Shown: positions 1 through 9,002, numbered from the stretch's first letter. The stretch: 64,000 nt of DNA from Ruminococcaceae bacterium UBA7212 (GCA_002490525.1 DKUE01000039.1:17893-81892), one strand, 5' to 3'. The notes: generated by a model not told the origin, from the sequence alone. Program-made: numbers and translations.

Positions 1-606
1 TCCGGCGGCGACGAGCCCGACGGCAGTGGCAAGTTCATTACGGCATTCTTCCGCAACCCTGCGGTAAAAGACGAAGTGCACAAGCTGTTAAAAGAGCGGG
101 ACGGCTTAATGGCAGGTATCTGCAACGGCTTCCAGGCACTGATTAAGCTGGGGCTTGTGCCGTACGGCGAGATTATTGAGCCGAACGCCGACACACCGAC
201 ACTGACCTTCAACACCATCGGCAGACACCAGTCGAGGCTGGTCAACACGCGCGTGGCTTCCAACAAATCCCCATGGCTGTCGGGAAGCGAAGTCGGCGAT
301 ATTCATACCGTAGCCATCTCCCACGGCGAGGGTCGTTTCGTATGCCCGAAGGATTTGATTGGAACACTTATCGAAAACGGTCAAATTGCGACACAGTATG
401 TAAACGACCAAAATCAGCCGACCATGAATATCCGCTACAATCCGAACGGTTCACTGCTTGCGATTGAGGGTATCACCTCGCCCGATGGCAGAGTCTTCGG
501 CAAGATGGGACATTCCGAGCGATTCTCCGACAATGTTTATAAAAATGTGGACGGGATTAAGGACAACGGCATGTTCAAAAATGCGGTGGATTACTTTAAA
601 ATCTAA
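1..606 (+). CDS. purL: Phosphoribosylformylglycinamidine synthase, C-terminal glutaminase part (5'-truncated by window edge)
   Basis: This is the end of a FGAM synthase, which makes formylglycinamidine ribonucleotide in purine synthesis. Only the glutamine amidotransferase domain is in view, and the frame is open from base 1. The nucleophile region GICNGFQ and the following IKLGLVPYG are typical of the class I glutaminase of PurL. A late GHSERFSDN segment matches the end of the long single-chain enzymes (about 1,200 residues or more) that carry PurL and PurQ functions together, as in many Clostridia. The stop is followed closely by an intrinsic terminator, so this is the last gene of its transcript. 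Family assignment is firm; the full length cannot be judged here. Confidence 0.95.
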   Translation, partial: SGGDEPDGSGKFITAFFRNPAVKDEVHKLLKERDGLMAGICNGFQALIKLGLVPYGEIIEPNADTPTLTFNTIGRHQSRLVNTRVASNKSPWLSGSEVGDIHTVAISHGEGRFVCPKDLIGTLIENGQIATQYVNDQNQPTMNIRYNPNGSLLAIEGITSPDGRVFGKMGHSERFSDNVYKNVDGIKDNGMFKNAVDYFKI

Positions 607-615
607 TAAAAATAC

Positions 616-652
616 AAAAACACGGTTCCTGATTGGGAAACCGTGTTTTTCG
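616..652 (+). terminator. Intrinsic terminator after purL
   Basis: The arms AAAACACGGTT and AAACCGTGTTTT form a hairpin that runs into a T-rich end, about 10 bases after the purL stop. Confidence 0.8.
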
Positions 653-657
653 TCATT

Positions 658-740
658 GTCATTCTGAGCGAAGCGAAGAACCTCACACCGCACAAGGTAT
701 GTTTCTTCTGCTTGTCATTCTTCGGCTCTGCCTCAGAATG
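658..740. repeat. Dispersed intergenic repeat with 9-bp inverted ends
   Basis: Bases 658-695 match bases 49466-49503 at 36 of 38 positions; both begin GTCATTCTGAGCG. In this copy the perfect inverted pair CATTCTGAG (660-668) and CTCAGAATG (732-740) bounds an 81-base unit that can fold on itself. It is intergenic and encodes nothing evident. It looks like a small palindromic repeat family. Confidence 0.7.
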
Positions 741-911
741 AGAGGTTGCTGACCCTTACGGCTTGTGCGTTGTTTTTCGCACCGTAAGGACGGCCCTCGC
801 GTCTGTCCGTTTTCGAGACAAAACCCGTTTCTATGCGCTTGGTGCATTGCCGTCCATTTGCGTAAAATCGATACGAAAGCAAGATTTTTTACAAAAAATT
901 TTTGCGTCCCC

Positions 912-940
912 TTGATTTTTGGAAACGCTTTCTGTATAAT
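912..940 (+). promoter_or_regulatory. Sigma-A type promoter of the DUF1846 gene
   Basis: TTGATT (912-917) and TATAAT (935-940) are 17 bases apart. Transcription would start near 946-948, leaving an untranslated leader of about 85 bases before the GTG at 1032. Confidence 0.75.
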
Positions 941-949
941 AAATAGTGT

Positions 950-1003
950 CACACTTCGGCGTTGGGGTGCAGCCACTCGCCGCAGTGTGTTTTTGTTTTT
1001 TTT
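950..1003 (+). terminator. Leader hairpin with T-run (candidate attenuator)
   Basis: Arms 950-961 (CACACTTCGGCG) and 978-989 (CGCCGCAGTGTG) pair with one internal mismatch. The inner loop can extend the stem (GTG/CAC), and the hairpin is followed directly by TTTTTGTTTTTTT. It begins only a few bases after the predicted transcription start, so an intrinsic terminator sits inside the leader of the next gene. Confidence 0.6.
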
Positions 1004-1031
1004 ATTTTACTTACAGCAGGAGAAAAAAGCA

Positions 1032-2513
1032 GTGAAAATCGGTTTTGACAACGACAAATACTTAAAAATGCAGTCCGCTTGCATTAAAGAGCGTATTGAA
1101 TCCTTCGGGGGCAAGCTTTACTTGGAATTCGGCGGCAAAATTTTCGACGACTACCACGCTTCGCGCGTGCTTCCCGGATTTTTGCCTGACAGCAAAATGA
1201 AAATGCTGCTCGAATTACGCGATGAAGCAGAAATCATTATCGCTATCAACGCCAATGACATTGAAAAAAGTAAAGTACGCGGCGACATCGGCATCACCTA
1301 CGAGCAGGATATTCTGCGTCTGACGGATATTTATTCTTCTTTCGGACTCGCAATTTGCGGTGTGGTCATGACGCAGTATGCGGCTCAGCCCTCTGCGGTT
1401 GCGTTTGAACAAAAGCTGCAAAAACTCGGGGTACGCGTCTACCGCCACTATACGATTGAAGGGTATCCTGCAAATATCCCGCTGATTGTAAGTGACAACG
1501 GCTTCGGCAAAAACGATTACATCGAAACCTCTCGCTCTTTGGTTGTTGTCACCGCACCGGGTCCGGGCAGCGGTAAAATGGCGGTTTGTCTTTCTCAGTT
1601 GTACCATGAGCATAACCGCGGTGTGCAAGCAGGCTATGCAAAATTTGAGACCTTCCCGATTTGGAATCTGCCGCTTAAGCATCCTGTCAATCTCGCCTAT
1701 GAGGCGGCAACCACGGACTTAAACGACGTCAACATGATTGACCCGTTTCATCTCGAAGCCTACGGCGAAACGACGGTGAATTATAATCGCGATATTGAAA
1801 TTTTTCCTGTGCTCAATACGATTTTTGAACGTATTTTCGGCGCATCACCATATAAATCCCCCACGGATATGGGCGTAAACATGGCGGGCAACTGTATCAT
1901 AGACGATGCGGTGTGCTGTGAGGCTTCCCATCAGGAAGTGATTCGCCGGTATTACAAGGCATTGGTGGCGGCGAAGAACGGTGAAACCGTACAGAATGAA
2001 ATTCTCTCTTTAGAGCTTTTGATGAAACAGCTCGGTGTGACGGCGACCTCGCGTCGCTGCGTACAGCCCGCTTTGGATGCGGCGAAAAAAACCGATGCAC
2101 CCGCAGCAGCAATGGAACTGCCTGACGGACGGATTGTCACGGGGAAAACCAGCGACCTGCTCGGCGCGTCTTCTGCACTTCTGCTCAATGCATTGAAAGC
2201 ATCGGCAAACATTCGCGAAGATATTGACTTAGTCTCCCCTGTCGTCATCGGTCCGATTCAAGATTTAAAGGTAAATCATCTCGGCAATAAAAATCCTCGC
2301 TTGCACACCGATGAAGTTCTTTTGGCGCTTTCTATTTCGGCGGCGACCAATCCAACGGCGGAAAAAGCCATGCAGGCGCTCTCCCTGCTTCGCGGCTGTG
2401 AATTACATTCCACCGTCATTTTGGCAGATGTGGACATGCATACCTTCGCAAAGCTCGGCGTACATGTCACCTGTGAGCCGATGCGGCAAAGCAAGGCGCT
2501 GTATCACAAATAA
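1032..2513 (+). CDS. DUF1846 (UPF0371) family protein
   Basis: The 493-residue product matches the usual length of the DUF1846/UPF0371 family, which is widespread in Firmicutes and has no settled function. The N-terminus KIGFDNDKYLKMQSACIKER and the internal TAPGPGSGKMAVCLSQLYHE segment, a P-loop-like glycine stretch, are characteristic. The frame is open further upstream to 765, but that part would span the promoter and hairpin. The GTG at 1032 has an AGGAG 8-10 bases before it, so I use it. No signal peptide or membrane segment is seen, so the protein should be cytoplasmic. It is followed by pyrG after 57 bases, with no clear terminator between. Its expression may be set by the leader hairpin. 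Confidence 0.9.
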   Translation: MKIGFDNDKYLKMQSACIKERIESFGGKLYLEFGGKIFDDYHASRVLPGFLPDSKMKMLLELRDEAEIIIAINANDIEKSKVRGDIGITYEQDILRLTDIYSSFGLAICGVVMTQYAAQPSAVAFEQKLQKLGVRVYRHYTIEGYPANIPLIVSDNGFGKNDYIETSRSLVVVTAPGPGSGKMAVCLSQLYHEHNRGVQAGYAKFETFPIWNLPLKHPVNLAYEAATTDLNDVNMIDPFHLEAYGETTVNYNRDIEIFPVLNTIFERIFGASPYKSPTDMGVNMAGNCIIDDAVCCEASHQEVIRRYYKALVAAKNGETVQNEILSLELLMKQLGVTATSRRCVQPALDAAKKTDAPAAAMELPDGRIVTGKTSDLLGASSALLLNALKASANIREDIDLVSPVVIGPIQDLKVNHLGNKNPRLHTDEVLLALSISAATNPTAEKAMQALSLLRGCELHSTVILADVDMHTFAKLGVHVTCEPMRQSKALYHK

Positions 2514-2570
2514 ACAGCAAAACAAACATATGGGTAATTCATGCAGTTTTCTGCAAAAGGGGCAATTTAT

Positions 2571-4178
2571 ATGGCAGCAAAATACATTTTCGTCACAGGC
2601 GGCGTGGTTTCGGGTCTCGGCAAAGGCATCACCGCCGCATCTTTGGGCAGGCTTCTCAAAGACCGCGGACTTTCGGTCACAGTCGTGAAGCTGGATCCGT
2701 ATCTCAACATCGACCCCGGCACCATGAATCCCATTCAGCACGGCGAGGTATTTGTGACCGACGACGGTGCAGAAACCGATTTGGACTTAGGGCATTATGA
2801 ACGCTTTATTGATATTTCTTTAACGAAAAACAGCTCCTGCACCTCGGGCAGTGTGTATTACAACGTGCTTTCCAACGAGCGCAAGGGTGTTTACGGCGGG
2901 CAGACGGTACAGATTATTCCGCACATCACCAATGAAATCAAGCGCCGTATCCGTTTGAATGAAACTGAAAACACAGATATCGTTCTGGTGGAAATCGGCG
3001 GCACGGTCGGCGATATTGAAAGCCAGCCATTCTTAGAAGCCATCCGCCAATTCGCCCAGGAGCGACCCGGTGACTGTATATTTGTACATGTCACACTGGT
3101 GCCCTTCCTCGGCGCGTCTATGGAACTGAAAACCAAGCCGACCCAGCACTCCGTGAAAGAACTGCTGAGCATCGGTATCCGTCCCGATATTATTGTACTG
3201 CGCACAGAACACGCGCTCGGGCAGGAGATAAAAGATAAAATCGCGCTGTTTTGTAATGTGCCCTCTGAAAACGTCATTGAAAACCGCGATTTACCCACGC
3301 TTTATGATATCCCCGTAGCACTCGAAAAAGAGGGCATTGCCGATATCGTAGTGCGGCGGTTACAGCTTTCCTGCGGCGAACCCGACCATACGGACTGGCT
3401 TCGGATGATGGAGAAAAACGCCAACCTCAAAAAACAAGTCCATATTGCGCTGGTCGGTAAATATGTGGAATTGCACGACTCCTACTTAAGTGTTAACGAG
3501 GCACTCAAGCACGGCGGATTAGACCATGACGCACATGTCCATATTGACTGGATAGATTCCGAAACCATCACAGAAGAAAATGTCCGCGAACTGCTCGGCA
3601 CAGCAGACGGCATTCTTGTCCCCGGGGGATTTGGCACGCGCGGCATCGCAGGCAAAATATGTGCGGCAAAATACGCACGTGAAACTAAAGTCCCCTACCT
3701 CGGCATTTGTTTGGGACTGCAAATTGCGGTTATTGAATTCGCACGGAATGTTTTGGGGCTCAAAGATGCCAATACCACAGAAATCGACCCCGACACAGCA
3801 TATCCCGTGATTTATTTAATGCCCGACCAGCACGATGTCCAAAATCTCGGCGGCACAATGCGTTTAGGGCAGTACCCATGCGTACTGGATGAAAAGTCCA
3901 AGGCATATGCTGCCTATGGCAAACAGCTCATTCATGAGCGTCACCGCCATCGGTATGAGGTAAACAATGATTACCGTGCCGCACTGGAAGTCAACGGTAT
4001 GCATATCTGCGGTGTTTCGCCCGACAAGCATATTGTGGAAATGATAGAACTGCGTGACCACCCGTGGTTTGTCGCCAGTCAGGCACACCCGGAATTCAAA
4101 TCACGCCCGACCCGCCCGCACCCCCTGTTTTCCGGACTGGTCGGCGCGGCGGTAGAGTACAAAGAAAATCGAAAATAA
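2571..4178 (+). CDS. pyrG: CTP synthase
   Basis: The product is a full-length 535-residue CTP synthase, which aminates UTP to CTP with glutamine as nitrogen donor. The synthase domain opens with YIFVTGGVVSGLGKGITAAS, carrying the ATP-binding loop. The C-terminal glutaminase holds the nucleophile in LGICLGLQ, and the His-Glu pair lies in the HPEFKSRPTRPHPLF end region. The ATG at 2571 follows AAAAGGGG by 8 bases; an upstream in-frame ATG at 2541 has no such site. A bidirectional terminator follows the gene. CTP synthase genes are often controlled by a reiterative-transcription G-run in Gram-positives; I see no such leader here. Confidence 0.98.
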   Translation: MAAKYIFVTGGVVSGLGKGITAASLGRLLKDRGLSVTVVKLDPYLNIDPGTMNPIQHGEVFVTDDGAETDLDLGHYERFIDISLTKNSSCTSGSVYYNVLSNERKGVYGGQTVQIIPHITNEIKRRIRLNETENTDIVLVEIGGTVGDIESQPFLEAIRQFAQERPGDCIFVHVTLVPFLGASMELKTKPTQHSVKELLSIGIRPDIIVLRTEHALGQEIKDKIALFCNVPSENVIENRDLPTLYDIPVALEKEGIADIVVRRLQLSCGEPDHTDWLRMMEKNANLKKQVHIALVGKYVELHDSYLSVNEALKHGGLDHDAHVHIDWIDSETITEENVRELLGTADGILVPGGFGTRGIAGKICAAKYARETKVPYLGICLGLQIAVIEFARNVLGLKDANTTEIDPDTAYPVIYLMPDQHDVQNLGGTMRLGQYPCVLDEKSKAYAAYGKQLIHERHRHRYEVNNDYRAALEVNGMHICGVSPDKHIVEMIELRDHPWFVASQAHPEFKSRPTRPHPLFSGLVGAAVEYKENRK

Positions 4179-4278
4179 ACATTGCATAGGACAAATTCCG
4201 CCTTGCAAGAATTCAAATCTGCTTTGTGCCGTATAAAGCTTTACCGACATCACAAAATAACATGTGATAGAAATACTT

Positions 4279-4320
4279 AAAAACAGCTCTGCTTGACAGT
4301 AAAAGCAGAGCTGTTTTTGA
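4279..4320. terminator. Bidirectional terminator between pyrG and the TPM gene
   Basis: Arms AAAACAGCTCTGCT and AGCAGAGCTGTTTT form a perfect 14-bp stem flanked by A and T runs. It lies between convergent genes and should serve both. The rest of the 160-base gap shows nothing else. Confidence 0.85.
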
Positions 4321-4338
4321 TTTAGTTATCTATTCCAT

Positions 4339-5127
4339 TTAAAATCCGCGGGAACTGCCGCCGCCCCCAAAGGAACCGCCGCCGCCGGAAAAGCCGCCGC
4401 CCCCTGACGAGTGACCCCCGCCACCGAATCCGCCCCCAAAACCGCCGGGCGGAAAGTCGTTGCCGTAGTAACGTCTGCGGCGATACCCGCCTCTGCCGCC
4501 TCGGACAATACTAAGCAGCACCAAAACCGCCACAAGGATAAACGCAACCGCCCGACCGCTGAATTCAATCATATCCATAGCGTTTTCTTCGGGAACAGCG
4601 TAATCCTCTAAACCTTTCTGCGGGGTCACGCCGTATTCGGTATATACCTCGTTGACAATCGATTTATAGGCTTCCGTAAGACCGGTTGAAAAATCATTGT
4701 TTTTCAGGTGGGGAATGGCATAATTGTCTAAAATTCTGCCCGTTTTGCCGTCGGTCAAACGACCTTCCAAGCCTTTGCCGACTTCGATGCGCACTTGTCG
4801 GTCTCCTGTAGAAAGAAGCAGAAGCACACCGGAATCCGCCTTTCCTTCACCGATACCCCAAGCATTTGCAAGGTCATAGCCGTAATCCGCAATACTTTCA
4901 CCGTCCAAAGAGGATACCGTCACCACCACCGCCTGTGCCTTTGTCGCCCGATACAGTGCCTCGCCGATTTTTTGCATTTCAACCGCGTCCGCAGGCGTCA
5001 GGCAGTCTGCAAAATCATTTACAAAGAAATCCTTTGTCGGCTGCGGATACTGCGCTTTTGCCGCCGCAGGCAGACAAAGCAGTACAAGCATTGTCAAAAC
5101 GCACAAAAAAGATGCTGTCTTTTTCAT
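4339..5127 (-). CDS. TPM-domain (YgcG-like) exported membrane protein
   Basis: The 262-residue protein has an N-terminal signal sequence cleavable around AAAKAQ. A TPM domain follows at about residues 28-160, with the motifs VNDFADCL, GVLLLLS and GLEGRLTDG. A single transmembrane helix lies near residues 188-208, then an RRRRYYG stretch and a low-complexity Gly/Ser tail ending in SSRGF. This is the usual build of YgcG-type proteins: the TPM domain outside the membrane and a glycine-rich tail of unknown role. It lies 21 bases after a lemA-like gene, and the LemA-TPM pair is common in bacteria. The biochemical role is unclear; phosphatase activity was described for a plant TPM protein only. Confidence 0.9.
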   Translation of the reverse strand: MKKTASFLCVLTMLVLLCLPAAAKAQYPQPTKDFFVNDFADCLTPADAVEMQKIGEALYRATKAQAVVVTVSSLDGESIADYGYDLANAWGIGEGKADSGVLLLLSTGDRQVRIEVGKGLEGRLTDGKTGRILDNYAIPHLKNNDFSTGLTEAYKSIVNEVYTEYGVTPQKGLEDYAVPEENAMDMIEFSGRAVAFILVAVLVLLSIVRGGRGGYRRRRYYGNDFPPGGFGGGFGGGGHSSGGGGFSGGGGSFGGGGSSRGF

Positions 5128-5148
5128 AACACACCCACGAAGCCTTCA

Positions 5149-5721
5149 TCAATCGAAGTTTACGGTCGGCACGGTTTGGGATTCAGCCGTGGCTTCAAAA
5201 TATTCCGCCGCATCAAAGCCAAACATCCCCGCAAACAGAGAGGTCGGGAATTTTTTAATTTTTGTGTTGTATGCCTGCGCAATTTCATTATAATTCTGTC
5301 TGGATTTGGCGATACGGTTTTCAGAGCCCGCCAACTCATCCTGCAAATTGATAAACTGCGTGTCAGCCTTGAGCTCGGGATAATTCTCAACGACCACCAG
5401 CAAACGCGAAATTGCAGAGTCGAGCGCACCGTTTGCCTCATTCAGCTCATCCACTGTTTTTGCACCCGAAAGTGCCGCGCGCGCATTGGCAAGTGCAGTA
5501 TACACCTCTTCCTCATGCGCGGCATAGCCTTTAACTGTGCTGACCAAATTCGGAATCAAGTCTGCACGCCGCTGCAAATAGGTTTCCACCTCGGACTGTG
5601 CCGCAGAAACGGCCTCGCGCGACTCTACCAGTCCGTTGTAAGCGGAAATCCCCTTGCCCGCAACGGCAACTACCAAAACCAAAACAATCGCTAAGACAAT
5701 CCAAATCTTTTTGTTTTTCAT
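5149..5721 (-). CDS. lemA: LemA family protein
   Basis: The 190-residue product has one N-terminal transmembrane helix (about residues 5-24) and then a long alpha-helical domain with the family motifs RRADLIPNLVSTVKGYAAHEE and a YN(E/T)...FPTSLFAG end. LemA proteins are membrane-anchored helical bundles of unknown biochemical role. The start is well supported by GAGAGGAG about 9 bases before the ATG. It is 45 bases downstream of galE and 21 bases upstream of the TPM gene, so the three are probably co-transcribed. Confidence 0.92.
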   Translation of the reverse strand: MKNKKIWIVLAIVLVLVVAVAGKGISAYNGLVESREAVSAAQSEVETYLQRRADLIPNLVSTVKGYAAHEEEVYTALANARAALSGAKTVDELNEANGALDSAISRLLVVVENYPELKADTQFINLQDELAGSENRIAKSRQNYNEIAQAYNTKIKKFPTSLFAGMFGFDAAEYFEATAESQTVPTVNFD

Positions 5722-5766
5722 TGTATTACTCCTCTCACATACAGAAAAGGAACGTATGCTTTTTCA

Positions 5767-6786
5767 TCAGTCTTCAAAACCGTTCGGATTCATGCTCTGC
5801 CAACGCCAGGAATCCTCACACATCTCCGCGAGCCCGCGTTTTGCTTCCCAACCGAGCACCTCTTTCGCTTTGGACGGGTCGGAATAGCAGGTCGCAATAT
5901 CGCCCTGTCGGCGTGCAACAACTTTATACGGCACTTTTTGCCCGCTGGCTTTCTCAAAGGCTTTGACAATATCCAGTACACTGTAACCGTTGCCCGTGCC
6001 GAGATTGAAAATCTGCACGCCCTTTTTGCCTTCTAAAATATTGTCCAGCGCCTTCACATGGCCTTCGGCAAGATCCACAACATGGATATAATCGCGCACG
6101 CCTGTGCCGTCATGGGTATCGTAATCATCACCGTAAACCGAAAGCTCAGGCAGCTTGCCGATGGCAACCTGTGTAATATAGGGCATCAGATTGTTCGGGA
6201 TGCCATTCGGATTCTCACCGATACGTCCGCTTTTGTGCGCACCGATGGGATTGAAATAGCGAAGCAATGTCACGTTCCAGTCGCTGTCGGATTTCACAAT
6301 ATCCTCTAAAATGATTTCAATCATGTATTTGGTGGTGCCGTACGGGTTGGTGGTGCCGCCCGCAGGCATAGTTTCCTTCAGTGGGGATACATTGTGCATT
6401 CCGTAAACCGTTGCAGAAGAGCTGAACACAATGGTTTTGCAATTGTTCTTCCGCATCACATCGCACAGTGTCAGCGTACCGCCGATATTGTTGTCATAAT
6501 ACTCAATCGGCTTTTGACAGGATTCCCCAACCGCCTTCAGACCCGCAAAATGGATGACTGCTTCGATTTTGTTTTCCTTAAAAATTTTATCCATTCCTGC
6601 GTGGTTTCGAATATCGCACTCGTAAAGCTTAATATCTTTACCGCTCAGTTCACAAATACGCTCCAAGGATCTGGGACTGGAGTTGTAATAATTATCTACA
6701 ATTACAACCTCATAGCCCGCTTCTGTCAAAGCCACACACGTGTGCGAACCGATAAACCCCGCGCCGCCTGTTACCAAAATTGCCAT
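5767..6786 (-). CDS. galE: UDP-glucose 4-epimerase
   Basis: GalE interconverts UDP-glucose and UDP-galactose for cell-surface glycans and galactose use. The 339-residue chain opens with the Rossmann loop ILVTGGAGFIGSH. It carries the short-chain dehydrogenase catalytic set: Ser in FSSSATVYG and the Tyr-x-x-x-Lys in NPYGTTKYMIE, with RYFNPIGAH after it. An in-frame ATG three codons further upstream (6795) would sit directly on the Shine-Dalgarno AGGAGG. The ATG at 6786 lies about 9 bases from that site and is the better start. A GH27 alpha-galactosidase is encoded elsewhere in the window (37-39 kb). Confidence 0.96.
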   Translation of the reverse strand: MAILVTGGAGFIGSHTCVALTEAGYEVVIVDNYYNSSPRSLERICELSGKDIKLYECDIRNHAGMDKIFKENKIEAVIHFAGLKAVGESCQKPIEYYDNNIGGTLTLCDVMRKNNCKTIVFSSSATVYGMHNVSPLKETMPAGGTTNPYGTTKYMIEIILEDIVKSDSDWNVTLLRYFNPIGAHKSGRIGENPNGIPNNLMPYITQVAIGKLPELSVYGDDYDTHDGTGVRDYIHVVDLAEGHVKALDNILEGKKGVQIFNLGTGNGYSVLDIVKAFEKASGQKVPYKVVARRQGDIATCYSDPSKAKEVLGWEAKRGLAEMCEDSWRWQSMNPNGFED

Positions 6787-6840
6787 ATAACTCATTCCTC
6801 CTGAAAATATTGTCTTGCTGATTTGTAAAGCTGATTTGCA

Positions 6841-8940
6841 TTACACAGTGAGCTGTACACCGCTGTAATATTTTGACAGAATCTGCGCATATGTCGAGCC
6901 CGTTGCTGCCATTCTGTCCGCACCAAGCAGGCTCATGCCGACGCCGTGCCCAACGCCGTAAATTTCCAGCATAAACTCGTTTGTCTGTGTGCTGTATGTC
7001 ACTGCAAAGCAGTGCGACGGCAAATTTTTGCCGGCCATAACCTTGTTTACAAATTCCACACCTGAAATTTCTTTACCGCCGACTGATACAGCCTCTACAT
7101 AACCGATACCGGTATTTACCGCACCATCGTGCCGAAGCACCTGAATCCATTCCTCGGGATTTTCCGAGAAGGTCAAGGACGCATCGTAGGCAGTCAGCAG
7201 AGCACGAATATCCTCAGCGGAATAAATCAGCTCTGTTTTGTAATCCGCCTGCGTTTTGTCACTGACGGAATCCACAGCGCGCAGATACGGGTAATTCTGC
7301 CCGAATACCGCATCTGCTGCCGTCGTTCTGCCGGCACTCAGCTTGCAGAACGGCGTAAATGCCGTTGTACCGCCGAAGCTTAAATACTCACCGAACACGG
7401 CACGGACCGCATTGTAAACCTCATCGCTGTATTCCTCGGCAAGCGTAACACCCGTAATTTTCCAATTTGTGTTTCTGTATTTTAAATACGTATATACCGC
7501 TACCGCCTGTGCTTTGAGCGCTTCCTCCTGCTCGTTGCCGCTGAGCTCAGCCGCCATCATACGGGCTACGGCCTCTTTAGCATCTAAGGTTTTACCGTTT
7601 ACCAGCATTTCCGAAGGAATTTCCTGTGCATTCGGGTCTGTCACGGTCGTGTCAATCGCCGTGCCCGCCGCAGGTGCTGATGTGTTTTCGGCCGGCGTTT
7701 CCTGAATTCCGTTTTGCATTTCGTTATAGATAAACTTTGACAGCACCACCGTATCCAGCACTGTAGGCGGTTCGCTGACAGACGGAATTTCCGACTGTAT
7801 CGGCGCGGAATTGTTCTCTTGACTTTCCGCATCGCGCTGTTTCTTTTCACGCACAAAGAAAATACAGCCTACCGTAATCGCCGCCACAAGCACCAGAGCA
7901 ATCACCGAAATCAAAGCCTTGCCCGACTTCCCCGCGAAAAAGCCTTGCGGCTCTGCGGCGGGACCTGCGACTTCAATCCCGACAGCGCCCTTGCCCGATG
8001 CCTTCTCCCCAATCAGCTCTGCCAATTCCTCTGCCGCATCCTGCGTAAAATCAGCTTCGGATTCATTGTCCTCGCGATACAGCTTGCGCACAACAGCCGT
8101 TTTATCATCGGCAACCGTAATACAAATATAGTCTCCGCCCTCACTGCGGCTGATTTCCGAAATACACGCACCATATGCCGCACCTGAAAGCTCTTTCGCC
8201 GCTTTTGCAGTAATTGCCACATAATCGGTTAAATTATAATCGCCTTTATCTTCTACATGCGGTGTAAAAATAAAATAATCGTCAAAGTCTGCACAGCCAG
8301 CACCAAGCGTTTTTAAAATTTCAGCAGCAGGGGTACAGCTGACAGCCGCCCTTGCCCCGACCTCGCGCAAAATATTGACGGTATGCTGTACAACCTCAGA
8401 CACCGCCACATCTGCCGCCGTCTGTGTCTCCGCCGGCGCGGAATCCGAAGCCGCGATATCCTTTTGCATCAAATACGGTACCAAACCTTGTTTTAATACC
8501 CCATCCAGTCTTTCTCCGTCCAGCGGCAAAAAGACAATTGTCTGTTTACCCTTTTCCACCGCAAAGCCCGGATACATACCGTCGGCGGTCGGAAAGACCG
8601 CGGCATGCTTCGGCACAGAGGCGTTTTTAAGAGCCTCCTCGGGGGGGAGCGCCGTATTCTGCGCAATTCTCTGATAAAGCTCCTCGTTTTGTTCTATACT
8701 GAGTCCCAGCGCTGCACAAAGCTTTGCGCGCACGGTATTGTATTTCGCTTTTTCGATGGCAAGCACAATGCATGGGCTTTCCTTCAGTGCCGATGCAAAC
8801 CGCGGCAACATCGCTTTCAGCGTGCCAAACGTGTGAAACGCCGTGTCCTTCTCCGAAAAAGCGCTTAAAGCGCCGGAAATTCGTGCCAATACCCCTGAAT
8901 TTTGTTCTTCAGGCATTGCCGACAAAGCAAGCAGTTCCAT
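6841..8940 (-). CDS. Degenerate CinA-like protein fused through a membrane helix to a SpoIID/LytB domain
   Basis: About residues 1-160 follow the CinA/MoCF layout, clearest in ALGLSIEQNEELYQRI and MYPGFAVEKGKQTIVFLP, but the GGLGPT loop is absent. About 180-310 resemble the CinA amidase domain: the usual ESCTGG is VSCTPA and the usual VTGIAGP is ISEISRS, so catalysis is unlikely. A transmembrane helix lies at about 342-362. After a Pro/Thr/Ser/Ala linker, residues about 440-699 form a SpoIID/LytB domain (LKAQAVAVYTYL, SAGRTTAA, VGHGVGMSLLGA, ending ILSKYYSG). SpoIID domains act on peptidoglycan. The sequence EKKQR just after the helix fits poorly with the positive-inside rule if the N-terminus is cytoplasmic. 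ATGs at 8955/8958 are alternatives; 8940 follows GAAGGA by 8 bases. It is part of the sortase directon. Confidence 0.8.
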   Translation of the reverse strand: MELLALSAMPEEQNSGVLARISGALSAFSEKDTAFHTFGTLKAMLPRFASALKESPCIVLAIEKAKYNTVRAKLCAALGLSIEQNEELYQRIAQNTALPPEEALKNASVPKHAAVFPTADGMYPGFAVEKGKQTIVFLPLDGERLDGVLKQGLVPYLMQKDIAASDSAPAETQTAADVAVSEVVQHTVNILREVGARAAVSCTPAAEILKTLGAGCADFDDYFIFTPHVEDKGDYNLTDYVAITAKAAKELSGAAYGACISEISRSEGGDYICITVADDKTAVVRKLYREDNESEADFTQDAAEELAELIGEKASGKGAVGIEVAGPAAEPQGFFAGKSGKALISVIALVLVAAITVGCIFFVREKKQRDAESQENNSAPIQSEIPSVSEPPTVLDTVVLSKFIYNEMQNGIQETPAENTSAPAAGTAIDTTVTDPNAQEIPSEMLVNGKTLDAKEAVARMMAAELSGNEQEEALKAQAVAVYTYLKYRNTNWKITGVTLAEEYSDEVYNAVRAVFGEYLSFGGTTAFTPFCKLSAGRTTAADAVFGQNYPYLRAVDSVSDKTQADYKTELIYSAEDIRALLTAYDASLTFSENPEEWIQVLRHDGAVNTGIGYVEAVSVGGKEISGVEFVNKVMAGKNLPSHCFAVTYSTQTNEFMLEIYGVGHGVGMSLLGADRMAATGSTYAQILSKYYSGVQLTV

Positions 8941-9002
8941 TCTCATATCCTTCATCATCCCTTGTTCGCTGACGAACCGTCTTTCACGCGGTCCGCTTCA
9001 TT

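Noticed and set aside
765..1031. N-terminal extension of the DUF1846 frame
   Set aside because: It would cross the promoter and leader hairpin and has no homologous features; the GTG at 1032 has a proper ribosome site and gives the family length.
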